A stretch of 64,000 nucleotides of DNA from Lutjanus erythropterus. Lineage: Eukaryota > Chordata > Actinopteri > Lutjaniformes > Lutjanidae. The notes beneath the pieces were generated by a model, which had not been told where the DNA came from, made no database searches, and saw only the letters and a list, made by a program, of their open reading frames with translations. Within the stretch, counting starts at the first letter, position 1. Every line of letters begins with the position of its first letter. The DNA lies in the NCBI GenBank assembly GCA_020091685.1, contig CM034600.1:7391837-7455836 (forward strand), read 5' to 3'. A program made the position numbers and the translations under genes. Of the stretch, positions 29,116-42,000 are shown one piece after another.

Positions 29116-31206
29116 AACTGTTAAAAATGTGTTACCATAATATGTGCTGTGTTGCTCCTCAGGATCTGTGCGCCTCAGCTCTGGGTCCTTCTTTCCCCTC
29201 CTGCTGGTGAATCTGGGGGCCTGCAGCCCATGTGCACCTGTGGATGGGGGCTGTATGCACAGGAGATCAAATTAATGGAAAAACATGGGTCCAGGCAGAC
29301 GTCAAGCTCTCTCTCTCTCTTTAAGACAGGTAACCTACATGACACTATCACAACATGAGCTATAAATTCCCCCTTTCCCTCTCACGCACTCTTTAGCTCT
29401 CTCACAGTCTGACAGCTAACTAGCTGGCTACATCACATATCACATCACTGGCACTGGCATTTATTGTATGTTGTTTTCAGGGGCTTCTATCATGATGCGA
29501 CTTCAACTTAGTCTGACTCTTTTTGTGTTTCTCGACTTAGAGCTGGGGAAGGCAATTTATTTTTGGTGTCAATCGGTAAAAAATTGTAGGTCAAGTGGTA
29601 AAAGTAAGAGATTTCTGTGCCTTTCCCCAGGCCTTAATCCAGCCTGTGATGAGATTTTGGCCAATGACAGGTCAGTTAGATAGTTGATTGTTGAGTCTCA
29701 TTCCCAGGTAGACAAATAATTACATATTGGGTCAAAGCCACCAACCCAGAGCAATGTTATTAGACTTCCTGGGAATGAGACACAACAATTAACAAAGCAA
29801 TCAACCGTCTTTCTCCAGAACTCCTTACCGCACCTTAAACTGAGCCTAACATTGTCCATCTTGCATAACCGGTATCACAGAGCTGGTTATCAATTGGCTC
29901 TGTTAACTCTGGGTTTCCAATCCAGCTACGAGCACGCTGACTAAACATTTGCATTTGTAATTATGGCAGCTAAATTACAGTGTACGGATAGAAGATGACA
30001 GAGGGTATACAAAGTCTCCTAAATAATGTTTGTGTAATTAAAATGCAGCTATAATCATCATTGTGTATTTAGTGTGGTAAACTATCCTCTGTTTGTTAGA
30101 AGCTTACAGTGGATATGGAAAGCCTGGAACAGAAAAGTTATTCTACTGAGCAGTTAAAATATATTTTCCTCTTTGTAACTTGTCACTTTGTCCTTGTCAG
30201 GTTTTAGGAATGATGACTTCAGCGAGCTGATTGGACAGTAGGGGGGCTGCTGGACAAACTGACTCACCATATTCTGCATCCAGTTTTATGTTTCTCCCTT
30301 CTCTTCTAGCTGGAACTGGATATAAAACAAACAAAACGTTGAGGTAATATTTTCTGGCTATAGTTACACAGGCTGCTATCATGTCATGTCATAAAAAAAG
30401 AAAATGCCACGATTCCTAGTGGTGTACTACAAGTACTATAAAGTTGGTGCTTGTTTTGCACTCACTTTTAGCTTAGTGGCCTGAAATGACTGTTCAGCCT
30501 AGAGCACTGCATCATGCAGGAAAAAAAAAAAAGTCTGACATATTTCTGTGAAACCTGGTCTAAGTCTGGCCACCGCTGTGAGACTTGTTTTGCTCCACCT
30601 CTGTTTTTGCATCAATCACTTTTTGCCTTGTCCTCTCTCTGCCCTTCAATGCCTTTGTCCCACCCCTCTTCTTCCTCTCTTGCTTCTGGCACAGCTCCAT
30701 TAATTCTTCTTAACATTTTAAATGCCAACGGAATGATAAGTCACAGTTCTTCACCTCTGAACATCAGGCTGAAGTTGTAGCTGTCCAAAAAAAACTATCC
30801 ATCGCTTTATTTATTCTCAGTTAGTTGGGAACATGAGAAATGACTTACTATCTATGTCATTTGGTAAAGAACAAATAATGCAATGGAATCAGAATAGAAA
30901 CTCCTTCTTCAAGTTGCTTGTTACTATTTGGAAAAAGTCAGCTCAATAAATACCTTGGTATAGTTAAAAAAGGTCACACATCTACCTTAATTAATTACTG
31001 ATTTAATGCAATATTATTCCCTTCAAGTGAAAAATACTAAACCTTTAAAAGTTTGGCTAAAAAGAAAAAGAAAAAGAGATTTAAAAAAAAACTGTAGTCT
31101 AAGGATGTGGATATATATTTCATAATAATTATGCAGCTAGGAAAAGATAACCACGTCACATGTGAATGTGCATTCATATACGCGTGCATGAAATGAAACT
31201 CGCGGC
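29116..31206. other. Intergenic
   Basis: No supported exon. The 69-residue frame at 29149-29358 has no recognisable motif. Poly(A) runs occur near 30520. Confidence 0.35.
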
Positions 31207-31565
31207 ACATTAGTTCATGTTAAATCATGTTTTAATTCATGCAGTAGTTCATTCATTAGTTCATGTTAACTAATGCATTAATTCATGCATTATTTCATGG
31301 TTAAGTTCACGTTAACTAATGCATTCATTTGTGCATTAGATCATGCATTAATTCATGTTAACTAATAAATTAGTTTATGCATCAGTTCATGTTGACTAAT
31401 GTTTTAATCCATGCATTAGTTCATGCATTGGTTCACTTTGTGTTAATGAATGCATTAACTAATGCATGAATTCATGTCTTAGTTCATGTTAACTAATGCA
31501 TTAGTTGATATTACCTCATGTACAAGTTCATGTTAATTAATGTATTAATTCATGCATTAGTTCAC
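31207..31565 (+). repeat. Degenerate tandem array of ATTAGTTCATG-type units
   Basis: About 360 bases built from variants of CATTAGTTCATG and TTAACTAATGCATTAATTCA. The unit is roughly 11 bases, with a longer alternating pattern. TTAACTAATGCATTA is close to self-complementary, so single strands can fold. Confidence 0.9.
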
Positions 31566-32639
31566 TACTGATTACAACTCTGGAAAATTGAAATTAATAG
31601 ATTGACTGATGACTGATTAAATATTGAATTAAAAATCAATTAACATACTAATTACACTGAGCCAAAGCTCAGTGTTGTTAATAATGTTAATATCTTAAGT
31701 TTCTATACAAAATATTTTGTGTATAAAATATATTGTTTATTTTTTTTTTGCTGTATAGATCTACTTATTCTCAGACCAACAGTTGTCCACAATTCATTAT
31801 TCAAATTGCTAAACACTTATTCACAAACATGAATACAGAAAAATGTGATGTATGTTCGTGTGTTTTTTCTTATTCTTTTTGCTCTGCTGGTAAGGTCTTC
31901 TTTCACTGGTGGCTCTGTTGCAAATGGTCTGCAAACCAAATATTACCCCGTGCAACCTGAAAATCAGTAGAGTTTTTCTGAGGTAATTTACACATTGGGT
32001 ATAGGAATAACACCCCCATAGCTTTACAGTAAGAACAGTAATGATTGCTTCCAGGGAAGTCATTAGTCAAGTCACATCACTGCTGTGGAAATTAGGTATT
32101 ATATGACATATTTAATACATTCACCCCTGCTAATCCACTCCTCCCTCTGCTTTGCAGCCCGAGAAACACAAGTTTGTAAACTTCCTGCTGCAAGTCGACA
32201 AGAGAGGGAGCATTGAGGGAGCAGATTGATAGATGCGCGTTTGATGGATTCCACCGAACAGATGGAGCAGCTGCAAAGCCCTGAAGAGGCCGTCCATCGT
32301 CAAACTCGTGTGAGCAAACTGAGACAGGATTTGTAATGGGCCTATTCACCAGATTCAGAGCTGGAGCTTCCACCCGTGATGGTTAAAAATAAAATAAAAA
32401 AGAGGATTCATTCTACGGGGCAAAATGGACTCATCCAAATATTATTGGAAAGTACAGACCTCCTTATTACAGTGGATAAAATATGAGAGAATTCTAGTTA
32501 AAATGCTCGGAGCTATCGTATAGGCGAGGAGATAATTTTTCATAGTATTGTAATGGTCTATAACTGCTTGTAATGCTCTCTGTCTTCTGCTTTCATTTAC
32601 ACACACACAAACACACAAGTGTGCACCTCAACCAGCAAC
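31566..32639. other. Intergenic
   Basis: Nothing recognisable. 32150-32370 is less AT-rich and carries a minus-strand frame of 93 residues without any known motif. Confidence 0.35.
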
Positions 32640-32990
32640 CCCGGCGAGCTGCAATAAAGGCGGCGCTGATAATTATGATAATGAATCTAGCTTCTGTCTG
32701 CCGTCTATTGTCACCTGGTAATGAGTTTGTCCCGAAGGTCACCGCTGTAATAGCTCATTAGCAACGCTGGCTAATGCTGCTCTGTGATGTAGCCCACAAT
32801 TGCCGGAGGTGCATTGGTCAGCCAGGCTATTTGTTTGCCGTAGCGGGTGAATCGCTGCTTGACTGGCCCGTCTTTCACCATTGATCAGAGCGGGTTTCAT
32901 TACCACTGAGGGACAATGTGGCTGCCCATGTTTGTGTGTATGAGCGCCTTTGTGTACTTCCATTTTTTGTGCACACACGAATGCCTGCAT
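32640..32990. other. Possible conserved non-coding element
   Basis: A compact, complex stretch with CGGCGCTGATAATTATGATA at 32661, TAGCTCATTAGCAACGCTGG at 32751 and GCGGGTGAATCGCTGC. Homeodomain-type TAAT cores are frequent, simple repeats are absent and frames are broken. This is the style of vertebrate developmental enhancers, but it is an impression only. Confidence 0.3.
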
Positions 32991-33844
32991 ATCTCTTCAT
33001 GTGTGTTTGGCAGAGTATTTATGTGTATGAAGATTTTATTTGACCTGTTTCTACGTTAAGTGCGTGTGTTCATCAAGGGCAGGTGTTAAGAAATATCCAT
33101 GGGGTGGCGAGAGAGAGACATGGAGACTTTACAGGTGGTAAAAAAAAAAATACTAGGGCTGTCACAGTTTCAATATTAAATTGAAAACTGATCGAAATGA
33201 CCTTTTGATTTCAGTGATCAAAATCAAAGCATCTGGCACGCTTCCACAGACAGAGAGGAAAAAAAATACAAGGCATCAAAGATGACAGTGTAGCTAACCG
33301 CCTGTTATATCACACTTCATACCATAAACACTATTTTTTAAAGAAGAATTTGAAAATGTAATTGACAGTTGTCAGAGCATGAAACCAATGATATGTTCAT
33401 CTTTACAAAACGAGATTGTAGTCTAGCAATGGCATAATCAAAAAAATCAAATTGAATCATGACCTTGAAATCAAAAGTCAAACTGAATTGTGGGTTAAGA
33501 GAATCGTGACAACCCTAAAATATATATAGACTGATTTAACTGCAAACAATCACATGCAGTCTATCAATATTTGCTTGAAAATTAAGATATTTTAATGCAA
33601 AAACATTACATTATTGTGGTACATGAGTTAAGCATTGAATAGAAATATCTAAAGGCAGCGCTGGAAATCAATAAACTGTTTTACGACTCAATCTTCTGAT
33701 TTTTTTTCCAATTAAATGTATATTTTCATTGAACATTACCCTCCTTGGAAAAAAAATTAAATTTAAGGCACATTATTTTTTCAACGAATCTACTTTAATC
33801 CAAAATGAATGGATTAAATTTGACAGCTCAGATGTGGTCATTTC

Positions 33845-34147
33845 CTGTTTTATTTTGTAGGCCTAGTCCTAGTCCATGTGACTTGACTTTACTTCCCGTC
33901 TTTTCCTGCTCTTTTTGATTACCATTTATTTCATCTGTGTCTGATCAGTTTCACTTGTGTCTGATTAAGTCTTTGTCTATTTAGACCTTGTGTTTCTTTG
34001 TGTCTGTGTCAGTCTGTCGTCTCCCTTTGGTGTCATCCTCTGTTCAGCTCTTTGTTGCATTTGCTGGACTTTACTAAAACACATTTTGAGCTCTTTCTGC
34101 TTTGCCCTGTCTGCATTTTGGATCCACCGCCTTGTTTAGTTTTGACA
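33845..34147. mobile_element. Repeat of the same plan as 22282-22859
   Basis: Same order of T-rich words (CTGATTAAGTCTTTGTCTAT, then TTTAGACCTTGTGTTTC, then CTGTCTGCATTTTGGATCC) and the same end, TTTAGTTTTGACA. The left end is less clear. Confidence 0.5.
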
Positions 34148-34450
34148 CACTCCTTGACAGCTTCAAGGGAATTTCTTCAAACTTTGCACGAATTACCTGT
34201 TGGACTCAAGGATGAACTGATTAGCTTTTGGTGGCCCGAGGTCAAAAGTCATAGTCTCTATGACCTCACAAAACACGTCTTTAACTCAAGTATTCCTTAT
34301 AACTAAATCAAGCAAAAAAGATGGTGATTACAGAGGGGTTACATCCAAATATTTTATTCAGGTTGCCTGGCAGAGAGCTGTTCTCTTGAGTGCACTCTTC
34401 TAGTTGTACATGGATTGTTGTATGTCACAATAAAGGCAACCTTAACCTTT
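34148..34450. repeat. Two fish repeat fragments
   Basis: 34148-34300 has TCAAGGATGAACTGATTAGC followed by TGACCTCACAAAACACGTCT, known to me from a common fish repeat. 34326-34385 (ACAGAGGGGTTACATCCAAA, then GGTTGCCTGGCAGAGAGCTG) is the reverse complement of 4990-5050, so it is dispersed at least twice here. Confidence 0.5.
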
Positions 34451-36865
34451 AACCAGATATCGCTCTCTCCAAAACAACCTTATCCGTTCGGAAAATCAGT
34501 CATTTTACCTCACAGAACATGGGAGTTGCTGCAGTTTGTTTGTTTGTGATGTTGTATGACTTTGGTGTTTTAAACAAAAACACAAACTCTACACAAGGGT
34601 AACAAATCAAGGCAGCAGCAGACAAGCAACTCCTGTATTTTGTGTGGTAAAACTACTGATTTTGGCGATGGATTCTGGTTGGTTTGGAGAGAGACATACG
34701 ACGGTTGTTTCCCATTGGAAAAGGAAAAGGTTGTCTGGCAGCATTTCAGGAGAAAAACATTTCAGAAAATAAGTTTCAGCAAACACAATGTTTCAAAAAA
34801 GAAATCTAACATACATACATAATTATATCACAGAAACATTTCATTTCTGAAATACTCCTGTATTTTGCACTTCAGAGCCACTGCAATTCTGACCTATTTC
34901 TCTATCCTATGTGTAAGTGTGTGTCTTCATGAGAGCATGAGCAAGAAAGTGTGTGAGTGTGTTCTAATATGACCAATACTCACCAGCCCAGCACTGCCTC
35001 ATTAGCTCGGTGCAGATGGATGTCCTCGGTCACTGCATTTTCCCGTAGACAAACTCTTGCTATTGCTGCCTATGGGGCATCCTAATATAAATGAATTGGC
35101 CCCAGCAGGTTCTTGCACAGGCACTTGGCAGCCCACCGATAACACATTTTCTCTCTAATGCAGGCCTTATTTTTCAGCCTGGGACCCATATGACAAATTC
35201 ATCCCCATTTTGGGACCAAGGCTCATGAAAACATATGGCTAATTTTACCATGGATACATAGGTCATTTTGAGTTTGTTCATATTTTTTAAACAGTGAACA
35301 GAAAAGGGGGAGTTCAATGAAATCTTGTGAAATGTAATAAAATGTTGACGATATATGTAGGCTATCAGCATAATCCTGTCAGGTGTGATAGTTATAGTTC
35401 TGGCCCTGGAATGAATCACAGACTTACTGCTGCTGGATGCCTGCAGGAAAAATAAAATTTTAACTTAGTGACTGACTGTTTGGATTTACAGAGTACAGTA
35501 TGTGTTATTATCTCTACCAGGCAGTGCAATAGGTTGTGTGTGTGCGTGGCCAACTGGGCTGGACATACAGTCCATGTCCACAGCCAATGGACCCATCAAC
35601 CTAATGTTAATTATTAGTTATTAATAACATTGAAAAACCTTGAAAAATATATTGTTTTATACAGACTACTGACTTCTCACTGCTCTTAACCAGGGCTGCG
35701 AGTCATAAACAACTGCTAGGTATAAAAACAAACATTTTGGCCTGTGTCATGGCTCAAAAACTGATATCTAAAAAAAGTTTGATTTGATCTTAAACTGGAG
35801 CATTTGCAGATTAATTCCATGCACAATTATGATCCACTGAAGTCAGGCACAATCTGACATGAATAAATCCCTGTTTTGTTAGCTTTGCCACCATCTCCAC
35901 TGCATGCATCTTCGCGGTTGCCATATTGTAGTATTCAAGGTCTGCTGAAAAAATGAGACACGCAGAATTCATTACAAAAGCAACTGTAACTCTGGAACTG
36001 ATTTTTATGAATTCTGGTTTGTTATAAACCTGAAAACTTGAACATGATGATGAAAATTAATTAAATTAAATTCATATAAATGTGGCCCAAATGAAAGTGG
36101 GCCAAATGAGTATTGAAAGGATCAGATTCCTTGTGACACTGTCATGAGGAAAAAAAACAGAAAGAAAGAAAAGAAAATCAGATTTGGGCCACTCAGATTC
36201 CATGTAGTAACCTGGTATGTATTTAAAATAAAAAAACATAACATTTATGTAAAGACTGTACAGCTTTTATTCATATATCAGCCTGTGAGAGTAGTAAAAC
36301 AGCTATGCTCCTATGAAAATGTAGACAATGGTTTCTTTAAATTTAGCATATTTCATGGTTAAGCGGTAATGTGTGAGGTCCTGCAGAAGAAGCCTTGCTG
36401 TCTCTTTACATGCTCAACATCATATCTGAAGAAAAGAGGGGAGAAAAAAAAAGTCATAGTGTCCGTAAAAGTCAAAGAAATTGGACTGCAGTCAACCATT
36501 TTGCAACCAGAATATGTGTCACAGTTTAACGAGTCAGTCAGCCATTTTGGCTTCTGGAGACACGACTTAATCAGTCAATTAGAGCAGCTGTTGATTAATA
36601 TGACTGGACTGGGAGCAACCTCAGCCAAGAGAGAAATGGGCCGGTGAATGAATAATCGCCACCGGAGTGCTGGAGCGAAGCTGCGTGAGCAGGGGCGTAG
36701 CAGGGGGTAAACCCAAGTAAAACTCAGGTTGTTTACCTCTTTGAAATGAGGCTGAGAGTTTATTCATCTATTTACAAGCCAGCTTTATCAATCAGTGAGG
36801 GAAACAAGGTGGGTAAACTACATTTACCACTATACCTGTCTACATGAGTCATAGTCATCAAAGAT
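34451..36865. other. Intergenic
   Basis: No exon or named element supported. Frames are short and the sequence is mostly AT-rich. Confidence 0.35.
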
Positions 36866-37226
36866 TAGAGGACCAGTGTGTAGATTCGCTGGTGTCTTGA
36901 AGTGAATTTGCAAACATCTTGACTCGCATTCCCCTTCCAAGCCTGTAGGAGAACCTGCAGTGGCTGTGAAACTTGCTCAAAAGTGTTCTACTGTGGAAAC
37001 ATGCTGTTGCAAGATGGCAGCCTCCACGGGAGAGAATCCACGCCTTCAGATAGAAATTGCTGATCTAAGGTAATGAAAACAAAATGATTATTACTTTCAG
37101 GTGATTATTAACAAATGGAAATATAATAATATATATCTATAATGTCACGTGATGTTTATTTAATATATATTATATTCCATTTCTGCCATAATTTGCCAAT
37201 ACATCCCTGTAAATTTTACACACTGC
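36866..37226 (+). mobile_element. Percomorph MITE (GGACCAGTGTGTAG type)
   Basis: Starts GAGGACCAGTGTGTAGATTC and continues with CCTGTAGGAGAACCTGCAGTG, AAGATGGCAGCCTCC, GCTGATCTAAGGTAATGAAA and ATATTCCATTTCTGCC, ending CCCTGTAAATTTTACACACTGC. The order matches an abundant fish MITE. The opening bases of the window (ATTGCTGATCTAAGGTTG) may be another piece. Confidence 0.65.
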
Positions 37227-37259
37227 ACTTTTGCTAAGCTCTTCTTCCAAACAGCAACT

Positions 37260-37480
37260 GTCCAGTCTGTTGATATATATAGAAATAGACAACATGACAG
37301 CTCACCAGAAGTGAAGCCTAAACATCTTGACCTCCCCCTGGTGGCTGGCTGCAGTATATGTCATAAATTCCATCTCCCCAGTGTTAATAAATAGGACATG
37401 GGCCAAACTTATACATCAAAATACGCCTCAAATAAACTGTTTCTGTCATTTTAGGTAATTCTTGTCATGCTGATGGTTCT
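37260..37480 (-). repeat. Fragment of the 25500-type repeat
   Basis: Words such as CTGGTGGCTGGCTGCAGTAT at 37338 and CCAGAAGTGAAGCCTAAACA at 37304 fit the reverse orientation of the repeat at 42950-43345. Confidence 0.4.
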
Positions 37481-38072
37481 TCAAGTGATCCTTTTTTCTG
37501 ATTAGTTTGGTTTTAATTGGTTAGTTCTTGCATTTAAAAGGGGGTTTCATGTCATGATTGACAGCTGAGCTCTGCTTGTGATTGAGTCGTCCGGCTGTGT
37601 GGGTGGAGAATCAAAAGCACGGCTCTAACACTGATCACTACTACACAGACTTCAGCTCTAAATAGACTGACTCACTGAAAGCACGCTGCGGGTATAAGCC
37701 TGCCATTGGTTGCTTGGTTTCAGTTGGCATGGCGTTTGCTAGCTGCATTTTGAAATACCTTGGAAAACAACCTCTCTCTTGCTTGCTGGGACTTAGACAT
37801 GGACAGGACTTTAAAACTGTCTCCCAGAAAAGTGTCAACATATTTGAATGAGTTTGTGATGTTTTTAAGGCTGCTGTCACAGTGGATGAATATGTTTTAT
37901 AATATGTTTTGTGTGTTTATTTAGTATAATTTGATTAGAAATGTGACTTTTTTGTATTTTTTTTTTTTTTTTTACATTTATGACACAATATAAATACTTT
38001 TGTCAATCATTATGGTTTATTTGCTTACTTAGCCTTTTAGCTGAGTTTGTGCAATGTAGGCACTTTCTGTTT

Positions 38073-38272
38073 TAATTTTTTTGGGGGGGGAGCATTTTAT
38101 GCCTTTAATGACAGGACAGCTGAAGACGTGACAGGAAATGGGGAGAGAGAGTGGGGGAATGACATACAGCAAAGGGCCATGGGTGGGAATCAAACTCACG
38201 GCCGCTGCAGACGACTCACAGCCTCCATACGTGGGGCGCATGCTCTACCAACTGAGCTATCCAGGCGCCCCG
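38073..38272 (-). mobile_element. tRNA-derived SINE
   Basis: On the minus strand the element starts GGGGCGCCTGGATAGCTCAG. It has an A-box region TAGCTCAGTTGGTAGAGC and a B-box region GAGTTTGATTCCC. The tRNA-unrelated body follows, with CCATTTCCTGTCACGTCTTC and ATTAAAGGCATAAAAT, and ends in a short A-rich tail (T-rich on the + strand at 38073-38083). The RNA polymerase III promoter boxes look complete. Confidence 0.85.
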
Positions 38273-38306
38273 CTAGTGGCCAATTTCTATTGCAGAGTTC
38301 AAAGGG

Positions 38307-39062
38307 TTAAAGGACCAGTGTGTAATAATTACAGGAATTTATGTACATAAATGAGATATATTATATATAAGTATGTTATTTATTATTATCAATCAACGTT
38401 AACTCATAATCTATATGTTCCCGTTACTTTAGAAATAGCCATTTTATAGTTACATACTGTCGGGTCAACTTACGGAGATCCTCATCCTGCGCTGTCTACA
38501 GCAGCGCAGAGCGGACAAACTGCACAAACAGTGAGTCTTGGGAAGCCCATGGTGACCTTACGTAGACGCCGCAGCGTAAACATGGAAGTAGACGGGGAGG
38601 ATAGACGCAGGTGATTGCTGGCAGACCATTTAGCGTTGTGAACCTTGACTGGCACAGTTTTGACAAATGGAGGATCATACATACACTGTACCAGAGCAAA
38701 AAGCAGCGGACAGTGAATCCCCGTCATCCAAGAAGCGGAGACGCGAAGAAAGTAAACACAAGCATGACAGGAAACGGCAAAAACACGAATCAACATCGGC
38801 ATAGCGTTTACACGATGGAAATCACTGATGGAGGACAAACGTTTTCACAGTGACGCCGAGGTTGCCTGTTTTCTGCTGGACAGGTAATTCATCCTACACA
38901 CATAATTGTAGGTTGTTGTGAGAAAGCTTTCGCTCGCTATTTTGTCCGCTGACGGCCACCGTACTCTTGGTGAGAGAGGGGCGGTGTCGGGGTAAATCCT
39001 CTTAGTTGCAATCTAAGGTTTGAACACTAGATGCCGCTGGAAATCACACACTTCTCCTTTAA
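38307..39062. mobile_element. 750-bp element with AAAGGA terminal inverted repeats
   Basis: Left end TTAAAGGACCAGTGTGT (38307) and right end ACACACTTCTCCTTTAA (39062) are imperfect inverted repeats. The interior is CpG-rich compared with its surroundings. Several short frames cross it on both strands, none with a known motif. It sits 34 bp after the SINE. Confidence 0.65.
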
Positions 39063-42000
39063 GGGAAATATACTTAAATTTTAAATGTGGTACCAGCTTT
39101 CAGCTACTGAGGATGATGATGTACGGTCCATTTTTCTGAATGAGTAGAGAAGGAAAAAAGTTCAAAGACACTTATTTGCCAATTGAACAATAACGATACC
39201 ACTGAGGGCTATAAGGAAAAAAAAGTAACGAATAAAAAAGTCCTGGCTATAATTCACTCTGTCCTACCTCACTTTTAAAAGGCTGAGTAGCCCTTAGATG
39301 CATGAGAACAGAATCGTGTTTTAATAATCAATATTTTATGAGATACTGAGTAATTTTCATTTCCTCTCAGCTCCTCTTTGGTCATCTTTGAACCAGGATA
39401 TATCATCATTGAGCTACTGCTTTGGAAGGTGCTATTAGACTATCAAAGCTGATCGATTACTAAGGCTGCCTGCGAGGCAGCAACGCTGAAAATTCAATAC
39501 CTAAAATGTAATACCGGAACTTGAGTCCCAACTTTCATACCTTTCAAACAGTAAGTTATTGCATATTGTGCTGAAATTGCATCCGTTGCTCCCCAGTGTG
39601 AGCTGGTGTCATTTAGGAACGAGTGCTAAAAGAATGATTTCAGTCGAGTGCCTCAGTTCTAATAATGTCAGACAGCAGAACTGAGCAACAAACTAGAAGA
39701 ACCGAGCATCAAGCAGCGCTGTTCATATAACATTAATCATAGTGACACACACTATGCGGTACACTGTCCTGACAACGGAAAAGATACTCTCTGACAGGTT
39801 AAAGGTACTATGTGAAATTTCCAGAAAATATTGTATATTATTGTCACTGGTGGCCATTAAGCGAAAAACGAGTAAGTATCCTGTTGCTCAAGTGCATGCT
39901 CACATTCTGTCGGCATCAGCGAGCATCATGGGATTGACCGGCATCATGTTTATTGATGGGGTAATTAAAGTTAGGCTTGTGTTGTGGTGCATGCTGGTCA
40001 TTTGTGGATGTTAGCAGTAGGGCTATCAAAGAGACAGAATTTCCCCCGCGATTATTTCGGTTTGGGGGTCGGGGGAGATCAGCTGTCTCACTGTCAAACA
40101 GGACTACAACCTGAAAACAACCTGAAGCATGGGCGCTCTGTCTAGTAGCTTTAGTAGACATGTCCAGACATGACAGACACAAGAGCCGGAGGATGATGAC
40201 AGGATGGTGTTTTTTCTTCTATGTCAGATTATTGGACCCAAAGTGAGGTGAGGTGAACTTGTGGGGTTACTTTGGACTGACACAGTTGTTAAGAGAGATT
40301 CATTACTGACCATTAGGGAGGAGGATGTGGTGTTGTTTGTGTTTTGGTTCTTATATAGTGTTTGTTTTACCATGGTTCCGGCATGTCACCGAGCCATGTT
40401 TCAGGTCCACCCAAAAAACCCTGAAAATAGAAACCACGATGTACAATGTGTTTAGGAGAAAAACTTGAAAAACTCCCTTTTTTCCTTTAAATGGACTTTA
40501 AGTTGCGTTACAATCTGTTCATACATTGGTAATACAAAGTGATTAGGCCTAATACATGTAAATGACTTCACACAGATAGGCTTACCTTTAAAAGGATAAA
40601 AACACATGTACTCATTACTCCTTCCACCTTCCTCAAGGTGCTCAAACAGTGAATGTAAAAATACCTGTGTAAGTGTTAATGTGAACAGTAGTCAGAAGGT
40701 GTAAGACAAAGCAATAAAGGATCAAGCAAGAAGTAAGATATTTAGTTTTTATTTTGAAGGCAAAAAGTCTTAAGGATAGTTTTGCTTGAAATGTCTTTTC
40801 CTAAATTCTAAACCTGCAGCCTTTTTCTGTCCCTGTTACAAAACAACAAAAGAGACATACTGCTTTATGCACCACATAAAAACTATTCATGTTGATCAAA
40901 AACATACTTGCGAGGATCATACTTGATAATAACCTGGTAAGCTTTACATTAACTGTTGTCTGAAATTGCTTAAATGAGCCCACGCCACGATATCTGACAA
41001 GGGGCTATAAATCAGTTTGTCTCTAACTATTGAAGCTGGAAGAGTAGCCCAACAATGCAAGGTCACTGAATGATGCTGCAGTTGTGTCTTAAAATTCCTT
41101 CCCTTTTCCTACATTGTTTGAAGTTGAGCTATGTGTTGCCTATTTATATATCCTTGAAAAAGAAGTGAAAAATTAACACCTTCAGAGAGTTGTCATTGTA
41201 TGAAAAGTATATTCAAGTTAACAAATGGCCTTGTAGTCCTGGATCCACATTCTTCATATTTATGCAGTGTTAGACTGAGGCTTTCTGAGGGGCAGGGGTG
41301 AAAAAAAAACTGTTTAAAGTTTCCCAACACAAAAAGAGGTTCTTTAAAAAAAAAAGAAGCATCAAAAAATGTTTGAGGCACCATAAGTGGTGCTCCAAAG
41401 AACTTTAGCAAAAATTTTTGTGAAAGTTTTTTGTAGACCTTAACAGTTTCACTGAAGAATCTGAGTTTAAATGAAATTATGATGGGTAGGTTGAAAGACT
41501 AATATATGGACATAATTGTTGGCCATTTTTGATGCACTGACTCTTTGAAGGTAGCGGTCAACTGTATTGTGACATATACAGTTATACGGTTGTGGCAAGC
41601 AGGTGGGTGGTATTAGCTGGAGGTATTACCTTTTTAAACCACCCAAAAGCCAGACAATATCACCTTGGGAATTTTCACTCAATGAAGCAGGAGACATGGT
41701 TCCATTCCAAACAAAAAACAAACAAACAAACAAACAAAAAAAACCCAATAAACTTTATTATAATATTCAGAAATTGCCAAACCCATTAAAACACATTCAC
41801 AACAATTAGTGGGATTACTTTCAATAAAAACACCTAATCTACTAACTGAAAACAAAGTAATTTTCAAGTCTTTTAAATTACTTATGGGTGGTTTGCAGCC
41901 ACATAATTACAAATAAAACAGGATAACCAAATTAACATAAAAACAATCTGAACTGCCAAATATATTCAACTAGTCACAACAAAATAAACAAAACCATCTA

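Noticed and set aside
38180..38272. tRNA gene on the minus strand
   Set aside because: The tRNA-like part is fused to a SINE body and tail, and does not fold as a full tRNA.
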